From CBDDBK01 sp965225715 (GTDB lineage Bacteria > Bacteroidota > Bacteroidia > Cytophagales > Flammeovirgaceae), in contig CBDDBK010000002.1 of the NCBI GenBank assembly GCA_965225715.1, forward strand, positions 62,001 to 126,000: a stretch of DNA of 64,000 nt, in the 5' to 3' direction. The notes under the pieces were generated by a model. The model saw only the letters and a program-made list of their open reading frames with translations. It had not been told where the DNA came from and ran no database searches. This document shows positions 27,896-35,581 of the stretch, in pieces (the first letter of the stretch is position 1; every line of letters begins with the position of its first letter). The translations under genes and the position numbers were made by a program.

Positions 27896-29583
27896 AACGC
27901 TTAGTTATAAGGGGTAAACAAGGACTTATACGAGATATCCTTTTTCATAAAGGAGTAAATCTTATTGTAGATGAAAGGAGCGAAGAACAGCGCCAAAAAA
28001 CTGGTAATAATGTGGGAAAGACTACCGTTTTGAGGCTTATAGATTATTGCTTTGGCTCAAAAGGAAAGGATATTTACAAAGACAAAGAATTTTCTGATCA
28101 ACCTAATACAACTATCGAAATTTTTTTAAAGGAAGAAAAAACTATAGTTACTGTTGAATTAATCGAAGATTTAGAAGATACCAATAGCAAAAAAATTACT
28201 ATTGAACGAAATTTTTTAGGTAGAAAAGATAAAATATTAAAGATAAACGGAAAGACTATACTTCCCAATAAATTTGATTTAGAATTAAAGGAAAGCATAT
28301 TTAAAACAAATGTAGGTAAGCCGACCTGTAGACAAATCATTTCCAAAAATATACGTATAGAAAAGGATAGGATGGATAATATTGTAAGAGTTCTTGGTGC
28401 TTACGTAAGCAAAGAGACTTATGAGGCTTTATTTTTATTTTGGTTGGGAATTAATACAGATATAGCTGAAGAAAAAATAAGATTAACAGAAGAGAAAAAG
28501 CGAGAAGAAAATTTTCGTAAAAGATTACAAAAAGATGGTAAACTGCCTTTGATTGAACAAAAATTAACTATTCTTAATGAAAAAATTGCTGAAGAGCAAC
28601 AAAAAAAAACTAATTTCAATCTAAATGAAAGTTATTATAAAGATATTGAACACCTTAACCGAGTAAAATTTAAGTTGAATAAATTGTCTTCAAAAATTAG
28701 TCAATTAAAAATGAGAAAAAGTCTAATTATCGAAAGTAAGGATAGTTTAGATCAAGAATATGCAAGTATTAATACCAATCAGATTAAAGCCCTTTATAAA
28801 AAAGCGGATGCCTTAATACCTAATATTCAAATCTCATTTGAAGAAACATTGAAATTTCATAATGAGCTAATTGAAGAAAAAAGAAACTACATAACCAAGA
28901 ATTTACCGGAGTTAGAGCAAAAAATAGAATCTTCAAAGGCAGAGTTCGATCTACTGTTAAAGGCTGAAATTGATTTAACCAAAAAACTGCAAAAATCTGG
29001 CGTTGCTGAAGATTTAGAAAAAATTATAGCGGAATTAAACAAGCAACATGAACGTAAAGGACATTTAGAAGAACAAAAATGCCGTTGGGAAAGATCAAAT
29101 ATAGAAATTGCCAGAATTGAAAAGGAATTAGAAAAAATAAATAAAGATATTAGCTCAAATGATGACTTGATTAAGAGTAGAGTTACTCTATTTAATAGAT
29201 ACTTTACAAAAATATCTAAAACCCTATATGGAGAAGATTATTTTCTCACCTATTCGCAAGAAAACGCAAATTACGATTTAATTGTTACAAATATTGAAAG
29301 TAATCCAGGTACAGGGAAGAAAAAAGGGCAAATTGCCGCTTTTGATTTTGCGTACATTCAGTTTGCTGATGATTTAGGTATGGAATGCTTACATTTCATA
29401 ATGCATGATCAATTAGAGAATATACACGATAACCAATTAAATACACTTATTGATGTTGCAAAAAATATAAACGGGCAATATATTGTCCCAATATTAAAAG
29501 ATAAGATACCTAAAAACATTGATATTGATAAATTTAAAGTTTTATCGTTATCTCAGGATCAGAAGCTATTTAAAGTTCCTTAA
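27886..29583 (+). CDS. ABC-3C system ATPase, DUF2326 family (SMC/Rad50-like)
   Basis: The 565-residue protein starts with an ABC-type ATPase half-site (FLKRLVIRG..GLIRDILFHKGVNLIVD, Walker A TGNNVGKTT at 39-47). A long coiled coil follows at about residues 190-430, rich in K, E and L. The C-terminal half is of the DUF2326 type (KKKGQIAAFDFAYIQFADDLG, then HFIMHDQLENIHDNQL, which takes the place of Walker B/D-loop). This is the Rad50/SMC arrangement. In ABC-3C systems this protein is the proposed sensor that licenses the effector, here the HNH nuclease two genes upstream. The operon ends here. Confidence 0.8.
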   Translation: MFLKRLVIRGKQGLIRDILFHKGVNLIVDERSEEQRQKTGNNVGKTTVLRLIDYCFGSKGKDIYKDKEFSDQPNTTIEIFLKEEKTIVTVELIEDLEDTNSKKITIERNFLGRKDKILKINGKTILPNKFDLELKESIFKTNVGKPTCRQIISKNIRIEKDRMDNIVRVLGAYVSKETYEALFLFWLGINTDIAEEKIRLTEEKKREENFRKRLQKDGKLPLIEQKLTILNEKIAEEQQKKTNFNLNESYYKDIEHLNRVKFKLNKLSSKISQLKMRKSLIIESKDSLDQEYASINTNQIKALYKKADALIPNIQISFEETLKFHNELIEEKRNYITKNLPELEQKIESSKAEFDLLLKAEIDLTKKLQKSGVAEDLEKIIAELNKQHERKGHLEEQKCRWERSNIEIARIEKELEKINKDISSNDDLIKSRVTLFNRYFTKISKTLYGEDYFLTYSQENANYDLIVTNIESNPGTGKKKGQIAAFDFAYIQFADDLGMECLHFIMHDQLENIHDNQLNTLIDVAKNINGQYIVPILKDKIPKNIDIDKFKVLSLSQDQKLFKVP

Positions 29584-29599
29584 TTTATTCGGAGCATTT

Positions 29600-29655
29600 T
29601 GAGATTATTTCTACAAAAAATAGTTCTGTTTTTAATGGTATTTTGGAGCATTTTA
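29600..29655 (-). pseudogene. 5' end fragment of a further methyltransferase-HNH gene copy
   Basis: Read on the minus strand, this segment repeats the first 14 codons of the adjacent methyltransferase gene (MLQNTIKNRTIFCR) with two or three base changes. It then leaves the homology and meets a stop. It lies just after the stop codon of the intact gene. It shows that another copy once followed in tandem. Confidence 0.75.
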
Positions 29656-29678
29656 CATGATATGATTTAAAGTAAAAT

Positions 29679-31124
29679 TTAGTCAATAATACCCAATTCA
29701 CGAAGACGCTTTGCCAAATAAGCCATATATCTATCGCCTTTTATGCTGTTGCAATGATGGCACAGCAGTTGTAGGTTATCAATATGATTGCCACCGCCTT
29801 TGGCTGTGGGTATAATGTGATCTATACTAAAGTGTCTATAATCAAATTGAGTAGCACATCCTTTGCAAAGCCCTTCTTGGTTATCAAAAAGTTGGTGTTT
29901 AACCTCAACTTTATTCTTTTTATAAGATAGGTCTGAAGGTGAAATATCAGTTCTTTCGGGTATATCTTCTCGGTAAATAACGGTGTTTTTGGCTTTAAAA
30001 ACATCTCTTTCGCCATTATCATTTTTGCCTTGAATTTCTTTTGCTAAACGCATTTTAACCAAGTCATATGCTTTTTTAGAGACATCAATACCTACCCATT
30101 GTCTGCCCAGTTTTTCACTGGCTACACAAGTTGTGGCACAACCGCAAAAAGGGTCTAAGACAGTATCCCCTTTATTACTGCTTGCCTTGATAATCCGTTC
30201 TAGTAAAGCGAGAGGTTTTTGGGTAGGGTAATCAACTTTTTCGTTTCCCATAACCTGTGCTATATCTATCCACATATTATTAATGGGTATTCCTCCTATT
30301 TTATCAGGTCTTGATTTTCGATATATTTTATCTGATACGATTTCCAAATCTCCATTTTTATCAATTTCAATTAAAGTTTCTTTTGAAATCTGCCATCCTG
30401 ATGCATTTGGATTTTGAAAACCTTTATATTTATAACATAAATTAGGGCGTTCCCCTAAGCTAATATTTCTAAATGGGCTTCGTCTTTTATATCGTCCTTT
30501 TTCATCTTGAAAGGGAAAATTTTTATTTATGTATTCTTTTGAATAAGGTAATTTTATGATGTCTCCTTCAAAGGCATAGTTATCCGATTTGCTGTAGAAT
30601 AAAATAATATCGCTACTCTTACCGTAATTTCTTATAGCGTACTGACTTCTTTTTCCTGAACCTTTTATTCTTTCCCAAGTGATTTCATTTCTGAAATTTT
30701 TGGCTCCAAAAATAATATCCATTAATAATTTTAAATAATGACTCATAGTAGAATCACAATGCAAATAAATACTGCCCGTTTCTTTAAGTATCCTTTTCAT
30801 TTCGATAAGTCGCTGTGCCATATAAATTAAATAGTTCCGGTGACTACGGCTTCCTATGGTTTCTATACCGCGTAAGTATTTATGTAACTTAGGATATTTA
30901 TCAGCCATTAAACCAATATAACCTAGTTTTAAATCTTCATCATACCAAGTATCTTTAAAACTTGCCCCTTCGGCTTTTGTGCCAATAGGTGCATGAAAGG
31001 TTTTTTTCTTATTAAAAGGTGGATCTAAATAAATTAGATCTATGGTATTATCATCGATATTTTGGAGTATATCAATATTATCTCTACAAAAAATAGTTCT
31101 GTTTTTAATAGTATTTTGAAGCAT
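29679..31124 (-). CDS. DNA methyltransferase (beta class, N6A/N4C) fused to a C-terminal HNH nuclease domain
   Basis: The 481-residue protein has the beta-class motif order. Catalytic motif IV is DPPF at residues 34-37, the variable/TRD region covers about 140-300, TQKP lies at 301-304, and the AdoMet motif DPFCGCATT lies at 324-332. Residues 415-465 add an HNH domain: C420-x2-C423, DHIIP at 435-439, LCHHCNSIKGD at 454-464. Beta-class methyltransferases usually stop near residue 360. The fusion may be a single-chain modification and cleavage enzyme, or a methyltransferase with a nuclease that acts under a different signal. It is flanked by partial copies of itself on both sides and by an IS1 element. 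Function is inferred from domains only. Confidence 0.83.
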   Translation of the reverse strand: MLQNTIKNRTIFCRDNIDILQNIDDNTIDLIYLDPPFNKKKTFHAPIGTKAEGASFKDTWYDEDLKLGYIGLMADKYPKLHKYLRGIETIGSRSHRNYLIYMAQRLIEMKRILKETGSIYLHCDSTMSHYLKLLMDIIFGAKNFRNEITWERIKGSGKRSQYAIRNYGKSSDIILFYSKSDNYAFEGDIIKLPYSKEYINKNFPFQDEKGRYKRRSPFRNISLGERPNLCYKYKGFQNPNASGWQISKETLIEIDKNGDLEIVSDKIYRKSRPDKIGGIPINNMWIDIAQVMGNEKVDYPTQKPLALLERIIKASSNKGDTVLDPFCGCATTCVASEKLGRQWVGIDVSKKAYDLVKMRLAKEIQGKNDNGERDVFKAKNTVIYREDIPERTDISPSDLSYKKNKVEVKHQLFDNQEGLCKGCATQFDYRHFSIDHIIPTAKGGGNHIDNLQLLCHHCNSIKGDRYMAYLAKRLRELGIID

Positions 31125-31153
31125 TTTACATGATATGATTTAAAGTAAAAAAT

Positions 31154-31513
31154 TTAGTCAATAATACCCAATTCACGAAGACGCTTTGCCAAATAAGCCA
31201 TATATCTATCGCCTTTTATGCTGTTGCAATGATGGCACAGCAGTTGTAGGTTATCAATATGATCGCCACCGCCTTTGGCTGTGGGTATAATGTGATCTAT
31301 ACTAAAGTGTCTATAATCAAATTGAGTAGCACATCCTTTGCAAAGCCCTTCTTGGTTATCAAAAAGTTGGTGTTTAACCTCAACTTTATTCTTTTTATAA
31401 GACAGGTCTGAAGATGGAATATCAGTTCTTTCGGGTATATCTTCTCGGTAAATAACGGTGTTTTTGGCTTTAAAAACATCTCTTTCGCCATTATCATTTT
31501 TGCCTTGAATTTC
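31154..31513 (-). pseudogene. 3' fragment of a duplicate methyltransferase-HNH gene, cut by IS1
   Basis: This segment is a near-identical copy of the last 118 codons of the intact gene, including the whole HNH domain. It differs at a few bases, such as SPSD changed to PSSD and GGNH to GGDH. The match stops exactly at 31513, where the left end of IS1 begins, in the middle of codon context EIQGK. A frame entering from the IS could still express the HNH domain alone (about 120 residues). Whether it is translated is unknown. Confidence 0.8.
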
Positions 31514-32340
31514 GGTGGTGTTATACAAAATATGATGTCAAATTTTACACATGCCCGTTATTGATATAAAAGAAAGCTAACATCTGGCTTTGCGATGATT
31601 AGACTTCTTTTTAGAAAAGCAACAGGTTCTACGAACTAAACGGCTGATTCGATGACGCAGACGACAATTATTACCCTCTATACCCTTTGTAAAACATTTG
31701 CCTATCAAATGCTTACAATCTTCAAAGACCCCTTTAAATGCCTCCCAGTTATCGGTACAAACTTCTTTGAAACCAACACCAAAAGCCTTTAAACTAAACC
31801 ATAGACGCTGCACTGTTTTGCGATCACGCTTGCCCCAAGCCCAAGAAACTATCTCGCCACTCTGACGACAATACGCATCAATCAACCAGTATTTCTGCCC
31901 CTTCTTTTTCACATAAGACCAAAGCTCATCAACCTCTAAGCTAGCATAAAAACGTTGTTTGGGCTTGATAGAAACCGTGGTATTGGCAAGAATAGATAAA
32001 ACTTTTTTAGGGCTAATACCTTCTAATTCAAAAATATCCCTAATACCTACTCGTCTGACAAGCATATGTTTAACCCGCTCAGTTATTCCTTTTTGACACC
32101 CTCGATAACTCAGCTCCTGAGGAGCTATAAACTGCCGACCGCAGCTTTTACACTCATAATTTTGCTTCTTCCTTTTAGTTCTTCCATTTTTTCTTATATC
32201 TTTCCCTTCGCATTTGAGGCATTTTAGGGTTATTTCTATCGTCATTTTGTCTTATTTGGGTGAAACAAATGAACAAATTTAACTCTAAATGTCTCAATAT
32301 CAAAAATATTTCCTTAAATCATACTTTCTACAACACCACC
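31514..32340 (-). mobile_element. IS1 family insertion sequence, complete
   Basis: The element is 827 bp long with imperfect terminal inverted repeats of about 23 bp. Both ends begin ggtggtgtt, and the agreement continues with ta(g/c)aaa(g/a)tatgat. It carries one transposase gene. No matching 8-9 bp target duplication is seen: the left flank ends gaatttc and the right flank starts attaatttt. This suggests that a deletion or recombination followed insertion. Confidence 0.85.
31577..32245 (-). CDS. IS1 family transposase (single-frame)
   Basis: The 222-residue protein has an N-terminal zinc ribbon (CLKCEGKD and CKSCGRQF), a helix-turn-helix, and a DDE-type catalytic core with VDELWSYV, TDNWEAF and KGIEGNNCRLRHRISRL. 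Classic enterobacterial IS1 makes InsAB by frameshifting. Here the whole enzyme is in one frame, as in many other IS1 members. It appears intact and the element could be active. An older, decayed copy of the same element lies at 34645-34875. Confidence 0.88.
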   Translation of the reverse strand: MTIEITLKCLKCEGKDIRKNGRTKRKKQNYECKSCGRQFIAPQELSYRGCQKGITERVKHMLVRRVGIRDIFELEGISPKKVLSILANTTVSIKPKQRFYASLEVDELWSYVKKKGQKYWLIDAYCRQSGEIVSWAWGKRDRKTVQRLWFSLKAFGVGFKEVCTDNWEAFKGVFEDCKHLIGKCFTKGIEGNNCRLRHRISRLVRRTCCFSKKKSNHRKARC

Positions 32341-32472
32341 ATTAATTTTAATCAAATATATATTAAAGTTGTTAAAAAATAAATGTTTTGCCTAATTTTT
32401 ATAAATTAAATAATTGATTATCAGTAAAATAAATGATAAAAAACTTATATTGAACTTACCTTACTTAGAACT

Positions 32473-34578
32473 TTAGTCTACTATTCGAAAAACGCTGACT
32501 CCACTATCAACTAATCCTGCTACAAAGAGATAAGTCGCCCCAGAAATAACAGCTGTAGACACTGATCTAGCACCATCTAATTTTAAAGTCTCGTTATCAA
32601 AAATGCTAGCAACATTTATCAAACTCCCATCAGTAGCTACCGAAAAAATACTAATACCATCATTTTGAAGCCCTGATACAAAGAGATAAGTTATTCCAGA
32701 AAGAACAGCCGTAGACAGAAATACGGACCCGTTTAATGCTAAAGTCCCATTATCAGAAATATTATCAACATTTATCAAAGTCCCATCAGAAGCCACCGAA
32801 AAAACACTGATTCCATCATCATAATTCCCTACTACAAAGAGGTATGTTGTTCCAGAAACAACAGCTGTAGACAAAGAAAAAACCCCATCTAATTCCAAAG
32901 TATCATTATCAGAAACATTATCAACGTTCATCAAAGTCTCATCAGCAGCCACCGAAAAAACACTGATTCCATCATCTCCCAAGCCTGATACAAAGAGATA
33001 TGTCATCCCTGAAACAACAGCTGTAGATACAGATGTAGCTCTACTTAATTTCAATGTCCCGTTATCAGAAATGTTATCAACATTCATCAAAGTCCCATTA
33101 GCAGCCACTGAAAAAACACTAACCCCATTATCACCCGACCCTGCTACAAAGAGATAAGTTATCCCAGAAATAACAATTGTAGATATGGATCGAGCTTCAT
33201 CTAATTTCAATGTCCCATTATCAGAAATGTTATCAACATTTGTCAAAGTACCACCAGCATCCACCGAAAAAATACTGATTCCATTGTCTAAAAATCCTGC
33301 CCCAAAGAGATAGGGCGTCCCTGAAATAATAGCTGTAGACAAAGAATAAATCCCATCTAATTCCAAATCTTCACTATCGGAAATATTATCAACATTTGTC
33401 AAAGTGCCATCAACAGCCACCGAAAAAACACTGATTCCGTCATCTGCAAACCCTGCTACAAAGAGATAAGTCGTTCCTGAAACAACAGCTGTAGATACAG
33501 ATATAGCTCTACTTAATTTCAATGTCCCGTTATCAGAAACATTATCAGTCGAAAGCAACTGAAAACTAGTATCTCTAACTATAATAGAAAAATTGGCTGC
33601 AACGCTATTGTCAGCTTTATCTCTAACTTCTATACCCAAAGTATAAGTTGATAAAGTCTCAAAGTCCAAAAAACTTGCAACTGTAATCAAACCATCATCC
33701 GAAATCTTAAAAGCCCCGGTTATATTACCTGATACAAGCCTATAAGAAGCAATACCTATATTAGCACTGGCTAAAACTTGTCCTACCGTATCGCCAATTG
33801 AAGCAAATTCTGATATTGAATAGGCAGCAGGCATTATGCTAGGTGGGTGTTCATCTATATTAATTACGCTAATATCAAAAGTCATTTGTAAAGTATTTCT
33901 ATTACCATCATCACTTTGAATACGTACGATAAGTGTAGAATCGCTTTCATAATCCAAAGCCCCAGCTACAAGCAAAGAATCCTTTGAAATAGAGAAAAAC
34001 GCATTATCACTATTGCCTGCGCTTGTTGCTAAACTATAGCTGTGGGTATCATCAGCATTGGGATCGATACTCGTCAAAATGCCTACCAAGGTGCCTACAG
34101 CAACATTTTCAGAAACTTTTAGATCTGATAAGGTAATAATTGTTGGGGGACTATTTTCATCTATATCATTTATCTTCACGCTAAAGATCATTTGAAAAGT
34201 ACCACCATTTCCATCATCACTTTGCACTCGAATAGAATAGATGTTTTGGGTTTCAAAATCAAAAACAGCATTGGTAATTAGATTAGTACCTTTTATAGTA
34301 AAGTTGTTATTACCACTAGCACCTTCACCACTTACTAAGCTATAGCTATGGTTATCATCAGCATCGGAATCAGTTGTACTAAAAGTAGCAACTTGAGTTC
34401 CTATAGCTTGGTTTTCTGAAACATTCAATAAACTTAAACTTATAGCCGTGGGAGAAGAATTTAGTGTATTGTCATCAGGAAGAGGATTATTACATTCACC
34501 AGAAACAGTTAAAAGCAGAAGTAGCAAAAAAAATGTACTAATAGAACTTTGGATTTTTAAAAATTGAATTACTATCAT
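32473..34578 (-). CDS. Lipoprotein with three cadherin-like domains and a seven-repeat beta propeller
   Basis: The 701-residue protein has a lipoprotein signal (hydrophobic residues 14-24, lipobox VSGEC, cysteine 29). Residues 40-330 hold three cadherin-like repeats with the calcium-site patterns DxDADD, DFETQ and VKINDID. Residues about 340-701 are seven repeats of 52 residues, each like VSVFSVA.DGTL.NVDNIS followed by S(V/L)STAVVSGTTYLFVAG. The last strand (VSVFRIVD) completes blade one, so a closed seven-blade propeller is expected. The repeats are also similar in DNA, suggesting recent expansion. It is likely an outer-membrane adhesion protein; the ligand is unknown. An IS1 copy and an IS1 remnant bracket it. 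Confidence 0.75.
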   Translation of the reverse strand: MIVIQFLKIQSSISTFFLLLLLLTVSGECNNPLPDDNTLNSSPTAISLSLLNVSENQAIGTQVATFSTTDSDADDNHSYSLVSGEGASGNNNFTIKGTNLITNAVFDFETQNIYSIRVQSDDGNGGTFQMIFSVKINDIDENSPPTIITLSDLKVSENVAVGTLVGILTSIDPNADDTHSYSLATSAGNSDNAFFSISKDSLLVAGALDYESDSTLIVRIQSDDGNRNTLQMTFDISVINIDEHPPSIMPAAYSISEFASIGDTVGQVLASANIGIASYRLVSGNITGAFKISDDGLITVASFLDFETLSTYTLGIEVRDKADNSVAANFSIIVRDTSFQLLSTDNVSDNGTLKLSRAISVSTAVVSGTTYLFVAGFADDGISVFSVAVDGTLTNVDNISDSEDLELDGIYSLSTAIISGTPYLFGAGFLDNGISIFSVDAGGTLTNVDNISDNGTLKLDEARSISTIVISGITYLFVAGSGDNGVSVFSVAANGTLMNVDNISDNGTLKLSRATSVSTAVVSGMTYLFVSGLGDDGISVFSVAADETLMNVDNVSDNDTLELDGVFSLSTAVVSGTTYLFVVGNYDDGISVFSVASDGTLINVDNISDNGTLALNGSVFLSTAVLSGITYLFVSGLQNDGISIFSVATDGSLINVASIFDNETLKLDGARSVSTAVISGATYLFVAGLVDSGVSVFRIVD

Positions 34579-34644
34579 GTTAATTAAAGGGCTTTCTCAT
34601 AAAAAAGAATGTGAGTGTAAAATAGTATATATTTGCGTTTATTT

Positions 34645-34875
34645 AGTGGTGTTGTAGAAAATATGATTTAAGAAAATAGTTTTAATATTGAGATATTTAG
34701 AGTTATATTTGTTTATTTTTTTCACCTAAATAAGACACAATGACCGTAAAAATAACTCTAAAATGTCCCAAATGCAATAGGAAAAATATAAAAAAATGGA
34801 ATAAACAAAAGCAAACAAGCAAAATTATCAATATAAAACCTGTCAACGCCAGTTTATAACACCTTGAGGTTTAGA
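34645..34875 (+). pseudogene. Decayed IS1 end with transposase N-terminus
   Basis: From agtggtgttgtagaaa at 34645 the sequence follows the right end of the complete IS1 for about 95 bases. It continues into a start codon at 34740 and a degraded N-terminal zinc-ribbon (MTVKITLKCPKCNRKNIKKW). Frame errors follow, and the similarity is lost near 34875. Its orientation is opposite to the complete copy. With that copy it brackets the lipoprotein gene. Confidence 0.75.
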
Positions 34876-34931
34876 AAAAATTGCTTAACCTTTGATATAT
34901 AAAAGATATTTTTTCAACTAATAGCAAGTAC

Positions 34932-35513
34932 ATGGAAATCAGTAATTTTAGCCAATTAAATCTCGACAATCTGTACACCTATACCGACTATCTGACTTGG
35001 AAATTTGAAGAGCGCGTCGAACTCATTAAGGGTAAGGTATTTAAAATGGCAGCGCCTTCGAGTAAGCATCAAAGAGTCTCTATTAACTTATATGGCATGA
35101 CTTGGCAATACTTTCGAAATAAACCTTGTCAAGTGTTTCCTGCACCCTTTGATGTTCGTTTACCCATTCCTAAAGGTGATCAAGCTTATACGGTTGTTCA
35201 ACCCGATTTATGCGTTATTTGTGATAAAAATAAAATAGACAAACGCGGTGCTATAGGCGCCCCTGATTTAGTGGTAGAAATTTTATCTCCCGGGAATACT
35301 AAAAGGGAAATGAAAGACAAATTTAAGGTATATGAAGAAGCTGGCGTATCAGAATATTGGCTTGTTCAACCTATGGATAAAACAGTACTTATTTATACTT
35401 TAAATGACAAAAATCAATATATTGGATTAAAACCTTATACCGAAGATGATAGTTTAAAATCTATGGTTTTTAGAGAATTAGAAATACCTTTGCAAGACAT
35501 TTTTAACCTCTAA
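34932..35513 (+). CDS. Uma2 family (DUF820) putative PD-(D/E)XK nuclease
   Basis: The 193-residue protein shows the Uma2 pattern: ELIKGKVFKMAAPSSKHQRVS near residue 28, VVQPDLCVICD near residue 94, GAPDLVVEILSPGNTKREMKDKF at about 115-137, and YEEAGVSEYWLVQP. Uma2 proteins have a restriction-endonuclease-like fold with the acidic residues in the QPDL and VVEI segments. They are usually multicopy, found beside mobile elements, and their biological role is unsettled. It sits directly beyond the IS1 remnant. It may be a mobile or self-maintaining gene; that is inference. Confidence 0.82.
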   Translation: MEISNFSQLNLDNLYTYTDYLTWKFEERVELIKGKVFKMAAPSSKHQRVSINLYGMTWQYFRNKPCQVFPAPFDVRLPIPKGDQAYTVVQPDLCVICDKNKIDKRGAIGAPDLVVEILSPGNTKREMKDKFKVYEEAGVSEYWLVQPMDKTVLIYTLNDKNQYIGLKPYTEDDSLKSMVFRELEIPLQDIFNL

Positions 35514-35537
35514 TTTGAAAGAATAAATACCGATTAT

Positions 35538-35581
35538 CATAAAAAGCTCTAAAAATCCTTTTTTCAAGTGACGTGACTATA
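35538..35581 (-). repeat. Dispersed intergenic repeat, partial copy E
   Basis: The plus strand reads aaaaagctctaaaaatcc, then ttttttcaagtgacgtgact. It is the best match to the conserved half of the dispersed element. It runs right up to the start of priA, so the GTG at 35573 inside it is an unlikely start. The ATG at 35582 is preferred. Confidence 0.65.

Noticed and set aside
31154..31528. Independent HNH endonuclease gene starting in the IS1 end
   Set aside because: The start lies inside the IS1 terminal repeat and the body is a direct copy of the neighbouring gene's 3' end, so it is best read as a truncated duplicate even if it might be expressed.
35573..35581. GTG start codon for priA at 35573
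   Set aside because: The GTG lies inside a copy of the dispersed intergenic repeat; the ATG at 35582 directly precedes the conserved PriA N-terminus.
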